Positions 19,678-28,902 of a stretch of DNA of 64,000 nt are shown here, piece by piece; position 1 is the stretch's first letter, and each line of letters starts with the position of its first letter. Made by a program: the position numbers and the translations under genes. The stretch lies in the NCBI GenBank assembly GCA_024743115.1, contig JANSXC010000015.1:62001-126000 (forward strand). Direction: 5' to 3'. Origin of the DNA: a bacterium. Lineage in GTDB: Bacteria > Planctomycetota > UBA1135 > UBA2386. Under the pieces are notes generated by a model. That model made no database searches, had not been told where the DNA came from, and saw nothing but the letters and a program-made list of their open reading frames with translations.

Positions 19678-21096
19678 CTAACGGGGTCGCCGCACGGTGG
19701 CCCGGATGCGTTCGAGGCGCGCGACGACCTTCGGATGTCGAAGCCAGAGGTTGTTCGTTTCGCCGGGGTCGGCTTCGAGGTCGTAGAGCTGGCCACGTGG
19801 ACCGTTCTGTTCGGGCTCGACGCGTCGCGGATTCGAGAAGCCGCCCGAACCGAGATGGCTGATGAGCTTCCACTTGCCCTCGCGCACGACGGCGGCGTTG
19901 CTCTTGAGCACGGTGTGTTGTCGTGAATTCTTCGCGTTCGGGTCACGCAGCACGGGCAGCAGGCTGTGGCTGTCCTCGCCCGCGCCTTCGGGAAGAGGCT
20001 GGCGGCACACATCCGCGCACGTGGCGAGCAGGTCCGTGAAGCAGATCGTCGCACGGGCCGTCGTGGCCGCCGGGACCACCCCGGGCCAGCGCACGACGAA
20101 CGGCATGCGGTGACCTCCTTCCCAGCTGTCGCTCTTCATGCCGCGCCATGGGCCGGTCGAGGAGTGCCCGAGGCGTGCGACGTCATGTGGATACCACACC
20201 GGCCCGTTGTCCGAAGTGAAGACGACGAGTGTGTCTTCCGCCTGGCCGTTGCGTTCGAGCGCGGCGAGCAACCGACCGATCTCGTCGTCGACCTGGGTGA
20301 CGAAGTCGCCATACATCGCCGCGTCGCTTCGGCCCTCGGCCGCCGCGTTCGGCAGCCAAGGCGTGTGCGGCGCGGCGAGCGCGACATACAGGAAGAACCG
20401 CTCGTCGCTGTCGCGCTGAGAATCGAGGAACGCCGCAGCCTCGCGGCCGAATCGTGGCAGGACGTCTGCGTGGTCGAAATCGGGCGCGATTTTGCCCGCC
20501 CGCCAAAACGCCCCTTGGATCGTGGACCATCCCGGTGAGTTGTTGGTCGCGACGTTGCCCGTCGGTGGCGCCACCGGTTCGCGGCCGCGGATGTAGTAGT
20601 AGGGCGGAATGTCGAGCGAGGCGTGGATGCCGAAGAACTCGTCGAAGCCGCGATCGAGGGGGCCGCCACGTAGCGCCTCACCGGCAGGGCTGGGGCCACC
20701 GTCGAAGCCGAGGTGCCACTTGCCGACCATCGCGGTCGCATAGCCCTGATCGCGCAGGAACGATGCGAGTGTGACCTGCTCCGGCCCGATGATCGCGCGC
20801 TGGCCGACCGGGAACCGTCCGATTCGTGCGGGGTAACGTCCAGTCAGGAGCCCGTAGCGCGACGGCACACACCACGCACCCGGCGAGTGCGCATCGACGA
20901 ATCGCATGCCCTCGGCCGCGATTCGGTCGATGTGAGGCGTCGGAATCTTCGAGTCCGGATTGAAGCAGCGCGGATCGCCGTAGCCCATGTCGTCGGCGAG
21001 GATCACGACGATGTTGGGCGGGCGGCGCAGATCCTCACGGGGTGTGGCGCAGGCCGCGATGAGCGTCAATGGGATCGCGATGACCAGGCGCCTCAT
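19678..21096 (-). CDS. Formylglycine-dependent sulfatase lipoprotein
   Basis: 472 residues. LTLIAAC is a lipobox, so the enzyme is probably membrane-anchored outside the cytoplasm. Sulfatase features in order: NIVVILADDMGYGD (metal-binding Asp pair), CVPSRYGLLTGR (the C-x-P-S-R motif whose Cys is converted to formylglycine), KWHLG, VVFTSDNGPVWYPHDV and WEGGHRMPFVVRWPG. The final segment (GKWKLISHL, QLYDLEADPGETNNL) is standard for arylsulfatase A-like members. Planctomycetes commonly use such enzymes to desulfate algal polysaccharides, but the substrate is not determinable here. No anaerobic maturase is visible in the window. Confidence 0.93.
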   Translation of the reverse strand: MRRLVIAIPLTLIAACATPREDLRRPPNIVVILADDMGYGDPRCFNPDSKIPTPHIDRIAAEGMRFVDAHSPGAWCVPSRYGLLTGRYPARIGRFPVGQRAIIGPEQVTLASFLRDQGYATAMVGKWHLGFDGGPSPAGEALRGGPLDRGFDEFFGIHASLDIPPYYYIRGREPVAPPTGNVATNNSPGWSTIQGAFWRAGKIAPDFDHADVLPRFGREAAAFLDSQRDSDERFFLYVALAAPHTPWLPNAAAEGRSDAAMYGDFVTQVDDEIGRLLAALERNGQAEDTLVVFTSDNGPVWYPHDVARLGHSSTGPWRGMKSDSWEGGHRMPFVVRWPGVVPAATTARATICFTDLLATCADVCRQPLPEGAGEDSHSLLPVLRDPNAKNSRQHTVLKSNAAVVREGKWKLISHLGSGGFSNPRRVEPEQNGPRGQLYDLEADPGETNNLWLRHPKVVARLERIRATVRRPR

Positions 21097-21177
21097 GTTG
21101 CACTGGTGTAGCGGCTCGATCGCGGCACGCCTACGAATAGTCGTTGTGCGTCGCTCGCAGCGGCTGCCGGCGGCTGC

Positions 21178-21852
21178 TCAGAAGCAGGCGCCGAAGCCGA
21201 GGCCGTAGAAGAACGAGCCGTTCTCGAACGCGTTGTCGATCCGATCCGACGAGCGGAACGTGAAGCCATACTCGGCGCCGAGCTGCAGGAACACGTCGGG
21301 CTTGATGAAGTACTTGATGCCGAGTTCGGGGCCGGCCGTCATCGTCTCGGTCACCGAGTCGCCGTAGATGTAGCCGATGTTGATGCCGAGGTAGGGGGTC
21401 ACCTGCGGTACGACGTTGGCTTGCGGGAAGTGATAGTCCGCGACGAGTCGGGTCGCGCCGTCCCAGAGATCGTTGCCGTCCGCTGCGGCCTTGTTCGCGG
21501 AGACGTTCTGGCGCACCGCGAGCAGCAGGCGCTCGGTGACGTAGTAGCCGACCGAGCCGGCGAGCTGACCGCTCCCGGCGCGAAATCGTTCGTCGCTCGT
21601 GCCCGCGCCTTGCATGGTGATCTCGAGCCGGCTCTTGGTGTTCCGACGGTTCTCGGGGCGGATCACCGACGAGCCCTGCGGGGTGGGGCGAACAGGTTCT
21701 GGGGCACTGGAGCGTGACCCTGGCGCGGGCGCCGGACTGTCGGCAACGAGGTCGCTCCAGGCAACGGTCGCCGGCTGCGGCGCGCGACTGGCGCACGCCG
21801 TCAGTCCGGCGGCGAGGACGTAGAGCGAGCGCCTGACGAAGCGAGATTTCAT
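21178..21852 (-). CDS. Outer-membrane beta-barrel protein
   Basis: 224 residues from ATG 21852. The N-terminus (SLYVLAAGLTAC) could be a lipoprotein signal or a plain signal peptide. A Pro/Ser-rich linker (ADSPAPAPGSRSSAPEP) leads into alternating amphipathic strands: LAGSVGYYVTERLLLAVRQNV, VTPYLGINIGYIYG, GPELGIKYFIKPDVFLQLGAEYGF, with a terminal FFYGLGFGACF. The small OmpA/OmpW-like barrel with an aromatic last residue fits an outer-membrane location. The function is unknown. It lies 81 bp upstream of the sulfatase on the same strand and may be transcribed with it. Confidence 0.75.
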   Translation of the reverse strand: MKSRFVRRSLYVLAAGLTACASRAPQPATVAWSDLVADSPAPAPGSRSSAPEPVRPTPQGSSVIRPENRRNTKSRLEITMQGAGTSDERFRAGSGQLAGSVGYYVTERLLLAVRQNVSANKAAADGNDLWDGATRLVADYHFPQANVVPQVTPYLGINIGYIYGDSVTETMTAGPELGIKYFIKPDVFLQLGAEYGFTFRSSDRIDNAFENGSFFYGLGFGACF

Positions 21853-22003
21853 GGCGTCACACCACAGCGTCTCGCGGGCCGGAGGCAAGCATCGAACGCG
21901 GCTTACTTCGCGGCCTACACTCGCCTTTCGGGCGGTCGGAATGCCGACTCCCGAGCGACCGGGCTGCGCTCTGCCCTCAGACCCGGTCGCTGCGGTCGCG
22001 CCA

Positions 22004-22450
22004 CTACCGGAACGCGAAGCCGATCGTGATCTGACCACCAGGCTGGGTGATCGGCGAGCCGGTCGGCCACATCAGCAGGCCGCTGGGCGCGCCGTACCTC
22101 GCCGGCCCGGCGCCGACCGTGAACCTGAGGTCGTCGAGGCCGAGCAGCACCGCATCGGCAGGCCGTTGACCACGCCAAACGTGACGGCTTTCAGGCTCGG
22201 GGTCCTTGTCGTCGGAGCGACCTTCCTGCCACAGTTGCGCGACAGCATCTCGTGTTCCATCTCACTGCCGGAGTCGAAGACCCGGACACCGTTGGTCGTC
22301 CAGATCGAGAACGAGCGGCCGTCGCCTTCGTTCGCGGTCGCGAGGTGCTCGACGCCGTTGACGGTGACGGTCGTGATCGCGTCGGGCATGTACAGCCCGA
22401 GCACCGGCCAGTTCGAACTCGCCGCGGAACGTGATGCACCGCAGATCGGA
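22004..22450 (-). pseudogene. Decayed choice-of-anchor I family gene with C-terminal module
   Basis: No intact ORF, but three minus-strand fragments line up as one broken gene. First, CITFRGEFELAG. Then, after a frameshift near 22408, VLGLYMPDAITTVTVNGVEHLATANEGD followed immediately by GRSFSIWTTNGVRVFDSGSEMEHEML. In choice-of-anchor I proteins the ANEGD and GRSFSIW segments are normally separated by roughly 100 residues, so an internal deletion is inferred. A further frameshift near 22160 restores DAVLLGLDDLRFTVGAG and GLLMWPTGSPITQPGGQITIGFAFR before a TAG at 22004-22006. That end resembles the C-terminal module of neighbouring secreted proteins. Sequencing error could explain single frameshifts but not the deletion. 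Confidence 0.65.
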
Positions 22451-22525
22451 GTGCGTTGAGGTTGCTGTGCCGCCGCTGGCGGACAGACTGAAATCCGCTG
22501 GCCTGCCCGTCGTTGTTCGGTGGTC

Positions 22526-23527
22526 ATGAAGATCGTGCTGCCCGGTGGCTCCGGACAGGTTGGCACCGTCCTGGCCCGTTGCTTTCACGATGATGGCCAT
22601 GAGGTCGTCGTGTTGAGTCGTGCGCTGTCGGCCGGACCTGGTGCTTCGCCTGGCGCGTCGAAGTGGCGAGTCGTGTCGTGGGACGCGAAGAACGCCGGCG
22701 CCTGGCACCGCGAGATCGATGGTGCGGACGTCGTGGTCGGCCTCGCGGGGCGCTCGGTCGATTGCCGTTACCACGATCGCAACCGTCGGCTGATCATGGA
22801 TTCGCGGGTCGATTCGACGCGCGCGGTCGGGGCGGCGATCGCGGCGGCCAGCCGACCACCGCGTGTCTGGTTGCAGGCCAGTACCGCTACGATTTACGCG
22901 CATCGATTCGATGCACCGAACTCGGAAGCCGACGGCATCCTCGGTGGGGACGAGCCTGGCGTGCCGGACACGTGGCGGTTTTCGATCGATGTCGCCAAGG
23001 CGTGGGAAGCAGCCGCCAAGTCGTTCACATTGCCACGAACGCGACTCGTGCTGATGCGTTCGGCGATGACCATGAGTCCCGATCGCGGCGGCATCTTCGA
23101 TGTGCTGCTGCGGCTCGTGCGATTCGGTCTCGGCGGTTCGCCCGGTGACGGTCGGCAGTTCGTCTCGTGGATTCACGACCGCGATTTCGTGCGCGCCGTG
23201 CGCTGGCTCATCGAGCGTGATGACTGCGCCGGCCCGGTCAATCTCGCGGCACCCGAACCGCTGCCGTTCCGCGAGTTCCTGCGCGAGCTGCGGGGGGCGT
23301 GGGGAGCGCGCTTCGGCCTGCCGGCCACGCGGTGGATGCTCGAACTCGGTGCGTTCGTCCTGCGCACGGAGACCGAACTCGTGCTCAAGAGCCGGCGTGT
23401 CGTCCCTGGCCGATTGCTTGATGCCGGCTTCGCGTTCGAGTTTCCGGAATGGCGCGCGGCCGCAGACGATCTCTGCCGTCGATGGCGGGATCGGTTGCGC
23501 GGAATCCCTGACGCGCCGACCGACTGA
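22526..23527 (+). CDS. TIGR01777-type NAD(P)-dependent epimerase/dehydratase
   Basis: 333 residues from the ATG giving MKIVLPGGSGQVGTVLARCF; the GTG six bases upstream is also possible. The N-terminal Rossmann signature GGSGQVG is followed by the extended-SDR features of this family: GADVVVGLAGRSVDCRYHDRNRR, RVWLQASTATIYAHRFD and SIDVAKAWE. The C-terminal part (PVNLAAPEPLPFREFLREL, LVLKSRRVVPGRLLDAGFAFEFPEW) is DUF1731-like, as in the YfcH/SulA-like subgroup. It should be cytoplasmic and act on an unknown nucleotide-sugar or related substrate. It stands alone between the decayed gene and the convergent anti-sigma gene. Confidence 0.9.
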   Translation: MKIVLPGGSGQVGTVLARCFHDDGHEVVVLSRALSAGPGASPGASKWRVVSWDAKNAGAWHREIDGADVVVGLAGRSVDCRYHDRNRRLIMDSRVDSTRAVGAAIAAASRPPRVWLQASTATIYAHRFDAPNSEADGILGGDEPGVPDTWRFSIDVAKAWEAAAKSFTLPRTRLVLMRSAMTMSPDRGGIFDVLLRLVRFGLGGSPGDGRQFVSWIHDRDFVRAVRWLIERDDCAGPVNLAAPEPLPFREFLRELRGAWGARFGLPATRWMLELGAFVLRTETELVLKSRRVVPGRLLDAGFAFEFPEWRAAADDLCRRWRDRLRGIPDAPTD

Positions 23528-23597
23528 ATCGCTGACCGATGACAGCGTCGCCTGGCCTTCGGGGTGACGGGCCGCGCTGACGGGCCGGCGGAGCGCC

Positions 23598-25262
23598 TCA
23601 TGGCCGCAGGAACGGGATGAAGATCCGGCTCTGACGGCGGAGGCGCTCGAGTTGTTCAGGCGACAGGCCGAGGCCGTGCGCCATCTCGCGCATCAAGTCG
23701 ACCTGCAGCGTTGCCGCGGTCCGGATCCGCTCGATGTGAATGCGCGAGTTGCGGTCGTAGTCGTCCATCGGGCGGTCGAGCCAAAGCGCCGGCCAGCGCG
23801 AAACCCAGCGCTCGATCATCGGGCGCAGCACTTCGGTCTGCGAGTCGGTCAACCCCAGTTCGCTTGCGTAGCCGCTGCTCGCACGCTGTGCGAGCGCCGC
23901 ACGATCCGCGACCTCGAGAACGCGGTTGTTCTTGCTCCACTGATAGCCCGACCCGAAGGGGTCGATCCCCGCGCGCTCCCCGAGCTCACCGAAGGACAGC
24001 ACGGCTTCCTGTTCTGGTCGCAGCATGCGTCGCTGCTCGGCGATGCAGCGGTGCTGCATCTGGATCTCGTCGACGGCACGTTCGAGATCCATGGTGTCCG
24101 GGCCGTAGCCCGCCCGCCTGGCCGCGTCCTCGGCGACGTAGCGCTGACCGATGTCCGTGAGCCAGCGGCGCTGGGTCTCGTCGAGCGGCATGCCGGCGGC
24201 GGCCATCGCCGAATGGAACAGGTTGGTCATGATCGCGGGGTGATGAATCTGGGCCGCCACCGTCACGCCTGGCACGCCGTCTTCGAGGGTCGAGGCGAGC
24301 TGCTCGAACAACGTACTCTCGCAGCGATCGGCCGTGGCCTGCAGTTCCATCGGCACGGGCTCGCCCGCAGCGCGGAGCAACTCGATCTGCTTCTGAACGT
24401 CGAGGTACCCGGTGACGGCCGTACCGACCGTCTGCCAGTCGACGGCTGCGAGTCGTGAGTCGAAGACCGAACCCGTGGCGATGTCGTCGATCGCGGCCCC
24501 CGCGGGCAGCGGGTCGTCCGGGACCGGTCGGTCGGGCATCGCGGCGGTGCGGTCCTGCAGTTGGTTCTCGAGTTCGGCGATCCGCCGGTGCGCGATCGCG
24601 AGCTCCCGAGCCGAGCCCGTGGCTGCCGCCGGGGTGACGCCCGTGCCGGGAGAGGCGGCGATTACGAGCGAGCCGTCAGGGCCGTCGACCGTCTGGCCAT
24701 CGCCGTACCAGGTTGCTGCGCCGACGAGCGCGGTGACGGTGATCGAGCCGGCGACGAAGCCGCCCGTGAGGGGTTTCCATTCCACGTTCGTTACCTCCAG
24801 ACAGGTTGCCGGCTGCAGTTCGAGCCGGCCGTGTTGATCGAAAGCGATGTGCAGACGCTGTGACGGGGCTGCGACCAGGTGGTCGCCGCGTTGGAGCGGC
24901 AGTGCGAAGCCCCGGTCCGTTGCCGAGACGCTGACGCGCCCTGGTGGCGCCGCGGATTGCCAGGTCAGGGTGCCTTGCATCACGTGGCCCGCGACCCGTA
25001 GTGCCGTGGGAGGCGTGCCATCAGCAGGGAAGTGCAGGTGCCAGAATCCGATCACGCTCGCGGCGACCGCGCCGAGCGCGATTCCGAGAAGGAGCTCCCG
25101 ACGGCCTGACCGACGGCCTGGAGCCAGCCGTGATTCTGCCGGCGACTGCCGCGGCCCGGACTGGACCGCGCTGAGGACACGGTCGGTCAGATCGGTCGGG
25201 CGACGGCTCGCGAGTTCGTCGCGGAGCAGAGTCTCGATGGCGTGATCGAGGGGCTCAGTCAT
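23598..25262 (-). CDS. Membrane-anchored putative anti-sigma factor with large C-terminal region
   Basis: 554 residues, overlapping the upstream ECF sigma gene by 8 bp (ATGACTGA), which is the basis for the anti-sigma call. Residues 1-52 are soluble and cytoplasmic. A single membrane helix lies at about 53-71 (LLLGIALGAVAASVIGFW). Residues about 85-200 are FecR-like beta segments (GVLTW-type strands, GSLVIAASPGTG). A short coiled coil (IAHRRIAELENQLQDR) follows, then about 300 helical residues with conserved-looking blocks such as HPAIMTNLFHSAMAAAGMPLDE. That C-terminal region would be extracytoplasmic and is much longer than in ordinary anti-sigma factors. No zinc-binding HxxxCxxC motif is seen. 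Confidence 0.7.
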   Translation of the reverse strand: MTEPLDHAIETLLRDELASRRPTDLTDRVLSAVQSGPRQSPAESRLAPGRRSGRRELLLGIALGAVAASVIGFWHLHFPADGTPPTALRVAGHVMQGTLTWQSAAPPGRVSVSATDRGFALPLQRGDHLVAAPSQRLHIAFDQHGRLELQPATCLEVTNVEWKPLTGGFVAGSITVTALVGAATWYGDGQTVDGPDGSLVIAASPGTGVTPAAATGSARELAIAHRRIAELENQLQDRTAAMPDRPVPDDPLPAGAAIDDIATGSVFDSRLAAVDWQTVGTAVTGYLDVQKQIELLRAAGEPVPMELQATADRCESTLFEQLASTLEDGVPGVTVAAQIHHPAIMTNLFHSAMAAAGMPLDETQRRWLTDIGQRYVAEDAARRAGYGPDTMDLERAVDEIQMQHRCIAEQRRMLRPEQEAVLSFGELGERAGIDPFGSGYQWSKNNRVLEVADRAALAQRASSGYASELGLTDSQTEVLRPMIERWVSRWPALWLDRPMDDYDRNSRIHIERIRTAATLQVDLMREMAHGLGLSPEQLERLRRQSRIFIPFLRP

Positions 25263-25791
25263 CGGCGAGTCTCCGTTGAATGCAGGCTCGTAGTCGCGCG
25301 TAGGACCGCTGTAGCAGGCTCTTGACGCCGTGCTCGCTCATGCCGAGATCGCGTGCGATCTGCGAGCGCGGCGCGTCGTCCGCGTAGCGTTGGGTGAGCG
25401 CCCGACGGGCCGCGGGATCCAGCCGCGCGACGCACCGTCGTAGGGCCTCGACGACTCGCTCGCCGTCATCTCGTCGACAGAACCAATCGAATGCCGCCTC
25501 CGCAACGGCCGGCGACACGGTCCGTGTCGCCTGGTCGGCCTGTCGGAGCTTCAGGAACGAGTTGCGCGCGACCCGGCGCAGATAGCCCGCCGCGCCGGCC
25601 TTGCCGAACCGATGCAGGGCGCGGCCGAAGACCGCGACGAAGGTGTCCTGGGTCAGGTCGTCCGCTTCGGCCACGGAGCAACCGAGGAATCGCAGATAGC
25701 GCCAGATCGCCGCCTGGTGCGTTCGCACGAGTTCGGCGAACGCTTCGCGATCGGTCGATTCGGATTCGTCGGCTGGGGAAGGGAGCGCCAT
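25255..25791 (-). CDS. ECF RNA polymerase sigma factor
   Basis: 178 residues. Region 2 is FAELVRTHQAAIWRYLRFLG with AEADDLTQDTFVAVFGRAL, and the RRVARNSFLKLRQADQ helix follows. Region 4 is LDPAARRALTQRYADDAPRSQIARDLGMSEHGVKSLLQRSYARL with a clear helix-turn-helix. Length and domain order are standard for group 4 sigma factors. It is coupled by an 8-bp overlap to the downstream membrane protein, its presumed anti-sigma factor. The regulon and signal are unknown. Confidence 0.92.
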   Translation of the reverse strand: MALPSPADESESTDREAFAELVRTHQAAIWRYLRFLGCSVAEADDLTQDTFVAVFGRALHRFGKAGAAGYLRRVARNSFLKLRQADQATRTVSPAVAEAAFDWFCRRDDGERVVEALRRCVARLDPAARRALTQRYADDAPRSQIARDLGMSEHGVKSLLQRSYARLRACIQRRLADD

Positions 25792-25957
25792 CGGATGCAG
25801 GGCATTCGTGCGCCACGGGAACGCGAGCCGCCGTGCTGGCGCCTGGTCGGTTCGCTTCTCGTCACGCAGGTTCCTAGATCACGCATTTGCTCCGCCGGGT
25901 GCAGGTACTTCGAAAAAGTCCGCGGCGCCGGCCTTCGATCTGGCGGCGGTGTGCCGA

Positions 25958-27103
25958 CTACTGCGTGTGCATCTGCAATGGGTTGCTCACCACGAAGTTG
26001 CTGCCGTCGATCACGCCGACCTGGATGTAGATGTCGATCGGTGCGAACGGCGACGGCAGGCTGAGGCCGAAGTTGGCCTCGCCGGCAGCGCCCGTGAAGA
26101 AGCCGCCCGTGACGAAGACCGGGTTGATCTGAGCCTGGCAAGTGGGCGACGGCAGGGGCAAGGTTCCGGTGCTGCTGCCGAAGGCCAGCACGCCGAACGA
26201 TGTCGTGGGCGCATTGAGCAGGTGCATGCGGACCGCCATGCCGGCTTGAGGTGTTCCCGAACCGTAGAGCAGCGGGATCGCGCCGGCGGTCGTGGCGCAG
26301 CCGGTGCCGTACTGGCGGAAGAACGCCTGTGTGTTCGTCGAGGGTATCCACACCATCCCTTTGACGGTGCCATGGTCGAGCGTAGCCAAGCGGGTGACGT
26401 GACCCGCAGTGGCGATCGTCACGAGTTCGTCGTCGAGGTCCACGCCGAGCAGGTTGCCGCCGGTGAACGACGTCAGCGCAGTGAGTTCGTCGTAGTCGAA
26501 GCCGGCGAGCGGCACGTTCGTCAAGGTGTTCGTGCCGAACGTGTCGATGGTTTCGAAGACCTCGTCGACGTTGGGGGCGCCGAGCCCGGAGGCGTGATAG
26601 AGCAGGAGGTCGTCGGCGAACGCGATCGTCTCGCCGTCATTGCCGTTGCCGAGTGCGGTCACGAGCGTGCTGGCGGCCGTGGCCTTGTCGATCGTGTACA
26701 GCGTTTCCGGCGTGTTGGCACCGTCGCCCGTGACGCCGTAGAGCGTGCCGTCGATCCGGCACGCCAGCCCTGCGAATCGTTCGCTCAGTTGGCCGATGAT
26801 GACGCAGGCGCCGCTGGTCGGGTCGACCGTCGCCAACTGCCGCGCATTGGAGCTGGGGAAACGGGCGGCGAGATACAGCACGCCGGTCGTCGGATCGCGG
26901 GTCAGACCGTTGCACTGGGTCGGCGAGGACGTGCCGGTCGACATCGTGACACTGGACGTCGTGCCGCCGGTCGCGAGGTCGACGGTGCGGAGCTGGTCAT
27001 CGCTGTTCGTGACCGTGTAGAGGAAGTCGCCCTGCGCGAGTGCGGCGGTGGTGAGAGCGATCGTCGCGATCGCGGCGCGGGCAAACGATTCGAGAGTCGG
27101 CAT
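25958..27103 (-). CDS. Secreted beta-propeller protein with C-terminal module
   Basis: 381 residues with a signal peptide ending AALAQ. Residues about 25-270 look like propeller blades: DFLYTVTNSDDQLRTVDLATGG, GVLYLAARFP, GTLYGVTGDGANTPETLYTIDKATA and GNLLGVDLDDELVTI, similar to DUF4394/Kelch-like repeat proteins. Residues about 272-381 (YGTGCATTAGAIPLLYGSGTPQAG onward) are the shared C-terminal module with two Cys. The likely role is extracellular binding or structure; no catalytic residues are evident. Divergent from the ABC-F gene across about 147 bp. Confidence 0.82.
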   Translation of the reverse strand: MPTLESFARAAIATIALTTAALAQGDFLYTVTNSDDQLRTVDLATGGTTSSVTMSTGTSSPTQCNGLTRDPTTGVLYLAARFPSSNARQLATVDPTSGACVIIGQLSERFAGLACRIDGTLYGVTGDGANTPETLYTIDKATAASTLVTALGNGNDGETIAFADDLLLYHASGLGAPNVDEVFETIDTFGTNTLTNVPLAGFDYDELTALTSFTGGNLLGVDLDDELVTIATAGHVTRLATLDHGTVKGMVWIPSTNTQAFFRQYGTGCATTAGAIPLLYGSGTPQAGMAVRMHLLNAPTTSFGVLAFGSSTGTLPLPSPTCQAQINPVFVTGGFFTGAAGEANFGLSLPSPFAPIDIYIQVGVIDGSNFVVSNPLQMHTQ

Positions 27104-27250
27104 GGGATCTTCGGTGTTGGGCGGGTTGGGTTGGGCAGTTTGGCCAGATTAGCGGCGCGGCCTCGATGTTGGGCGATCGAGCCATTCTCGGATGGTTGAT
27201 TGGAACGGGCTTCGCCAGCGCACGCGACCAGCTATGGTGCCTCGCCGAAA

Positions 27251-28882
27251 ATGATCACGCTCACGGGGATCGGCAAGCGCCACGGCCATCAAGTTCTGTT
27301 CGTCGATGCTTCGATGCAGCTCAATCCCGGCGAGCGGGTCGGGCTCACCGGGCCGAACGGTGCGGGCAAGTCCACCGTATTCCGGCTCATCGTCGGCGAG
27401 GAGAAGCCTGACGATGGCGCCGTGACGCTCCAGAAGCGGCTGACGATCGGCTACTTCCGGCAGGATATCGGTGAGATGTCGGGGCGATCCGTGCTCGACG
27501 AGGCGATCGCCGGCAGCGGTCGGGTCGGGGAGCTGCACCACGAGCTGGAGCAGTTGCAGCACGACATGGCGGACCCCGACAAGGCGGACGACATGGATCG
27601 GATCCTCGAACGGTTCGGTGAGGTGCAGCCGGAGTACCAGGACCTCGGCGGCTACGAACTCGAGGCGCGGAGTCGTGAGGTGCTGCACGGGCTCGGGTTC
27701 TCGGACGCGCAGATCGACGGCGACGTCGGCGCGCTGTCGGGCGGCTGGAAGATGCGCGTCGGCATGGCCAACGTGCTACTCGGAAACTTCGACGTGCTGC
27801 TGCTCGACGAGCCGACGAACCATCTGGACATCGAGTCGATCCTGTGGCTCGAGCAATTCCTCAAGGGCACCAAGTCCGCGGTGCTGATGACGTGCCACGA
27901 TCGTGACTTCATGAACCGGGTCGTCAGTCGCATCGTCGACATCGACAGCGGCGAGTTCATCTCCTACACAGGCGACTACGACTTCATGGAGCGCGAGCAG
28001 GGTTTGCGCTCCGCGCAGAAGGAAGCTGCGTTCGCGCGCCAGGAAGCGATGATCGCGAAGATGCAGCGGTTCATCGATCGCTTCGGGACGCACGTTGCCA
28101 AGGCGGCGCAGGCGCAGAGTCGGCAGAAGAAGATCGACAAGATCGATCGCATGGAACCGCCGCGGCGGCGGGAGATCGTCGCGTTCCACTTCAAGCAACC
28201 GCCGCGGTCCGGCGAGGACGTCGCGCGGCTCTCGAACGTGAGCAAGGCCTACGGCGAGCACTCGGTCTATCGCGGCTTCGACTTCGAGATCAAGCGCGGT
28301 GAGCGCTGGTGCGTCATGGGCCAGAACGGCTCGGGCAAGACGACGCTGCTCAAGATGGTGGCCGGGGACCTGGCGGCGGATGCCGGGACGGTCAAGCTCG
28401 GCAGCATCAAGCTCGGCTACTTCGCGCAGCAGTCGCTGGACGTCCTCGACCCGGGCAAGTCGGTGTTCGAGGAGGTCGACTCACGGTTCCCGCTCGAGTC
28501 GATCGGCACCAAGCGCGCGTTGCTCGCGGCGTTCCAGTTCTCTGCGGATGACCAGGAGAAGCGCGTGTCGGTGCTCAGCGGCGGCGAACGTTCGCGGCTC
28601 GTGCTTGCGCTGATGCTGTTCGACCCGCCGAACTTCCTCGTGCTCGACGAGCCGACGAACCACCTCGATCTCGTCACGAAAGAGCTGCTGGTGCGCACGC
28701 TGAAGGACTTCGAAGGCACGATGCTGTTCGTGAGTCACGACCGCGGGTTCCTGCGCGGCCTCGCGAACCGCGTGCTCGACGTCAGTGGCTGCGCGGCCGG
28801 CAGCGCGCCGAGCATCTACCCGGGTAGCTACGTCGACTGGGTCGCGAAGACGGGCGTCGAGGCGCCCGGCGTGCACAGTTGA
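27251..28882 (+). CDS. ABC-F family ATPase (ribosome-associated translation factor type)
   Basis: 543 residues from the ATG giving MITLTGIGKRHGHQ; the longer track start is unnecessary. There are two ABC cassettes and no membrane segments. Cassette 1 has GPNGAGKST near residue 40, LSGGWKMRV and LLLDEPTNHLD. Cassette 2 has GQNGSGKTT, LSGGERSRLVLALML and LVLDEPTNHLD. Between them is the charged helical linker (RSAQKEAAFARQEAMIAKMQRF, QSRQKKIDKIDRME) that reaches the ribosomal peptidyl-transferase centre in ABC-F proteins. The Glu after Walker B Asp is present in both halves, so both sites should hydrolyse ATP. Subfamily (EttA, Uup, YbiT or resistance type) cannot be fixed by eye. Confidence 0.93.
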   Translation: MITLTGIGKRHGHQVLFVDASMQLNPGERVGLTGPNGAGKSTVFRLIVGEEKPDDGAVTLQKRLTIGYFRQDIGEMSGRSVLDEAIAGSGRVGELHHELEQLQHDMADPDKADDMDRILERFGEVQPEYQDLGGYELEARSREVLHGLGFSDAQIDGDVGALSGGWKMRVGMANVLLGNFDVLLLDEPTNHLDIESILWLEQFLKGTKSAVLMTCHDRDFMNRVVSRIVDIDSGEFISYTGDYDFMEREQGLRSAQKEAAFARQEAMIAKMQRFIDRFGTHVAKAAQAQSRQKKIDKIDRMEPPRRREIVAFHFKQPPRSGEDVARLSNVSKAYGEHSVYRGFDFEIKRGERWCVMGQNGSGKTTLLKMVAGDLAADAGTVKLGSIKLGYFAQQSLDVLDPGKSVFEEVDSRFPLESIGTKRALLAAFQFSADDQEKRVSVLSGGERSRLVLALMLFDPPNFLVLDEPTNHLDLVTKELLVRTLKDFEGTMLFVSHDRGFLRGLANRVLDVSGCAAGSAPSIYPGSYVDWVAKTGVEAPGVHS

Positions 28883-28902
28883 TCGGTGGGCTGCGACGCG
28901 GG

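Noticed and set aside
25880-25957. Possible intrinsic terminator after the secreted propeller gene (short T-run on the minus strand)
   Set aside because: I could not pair a convincing stem directly ahead of the T-run.
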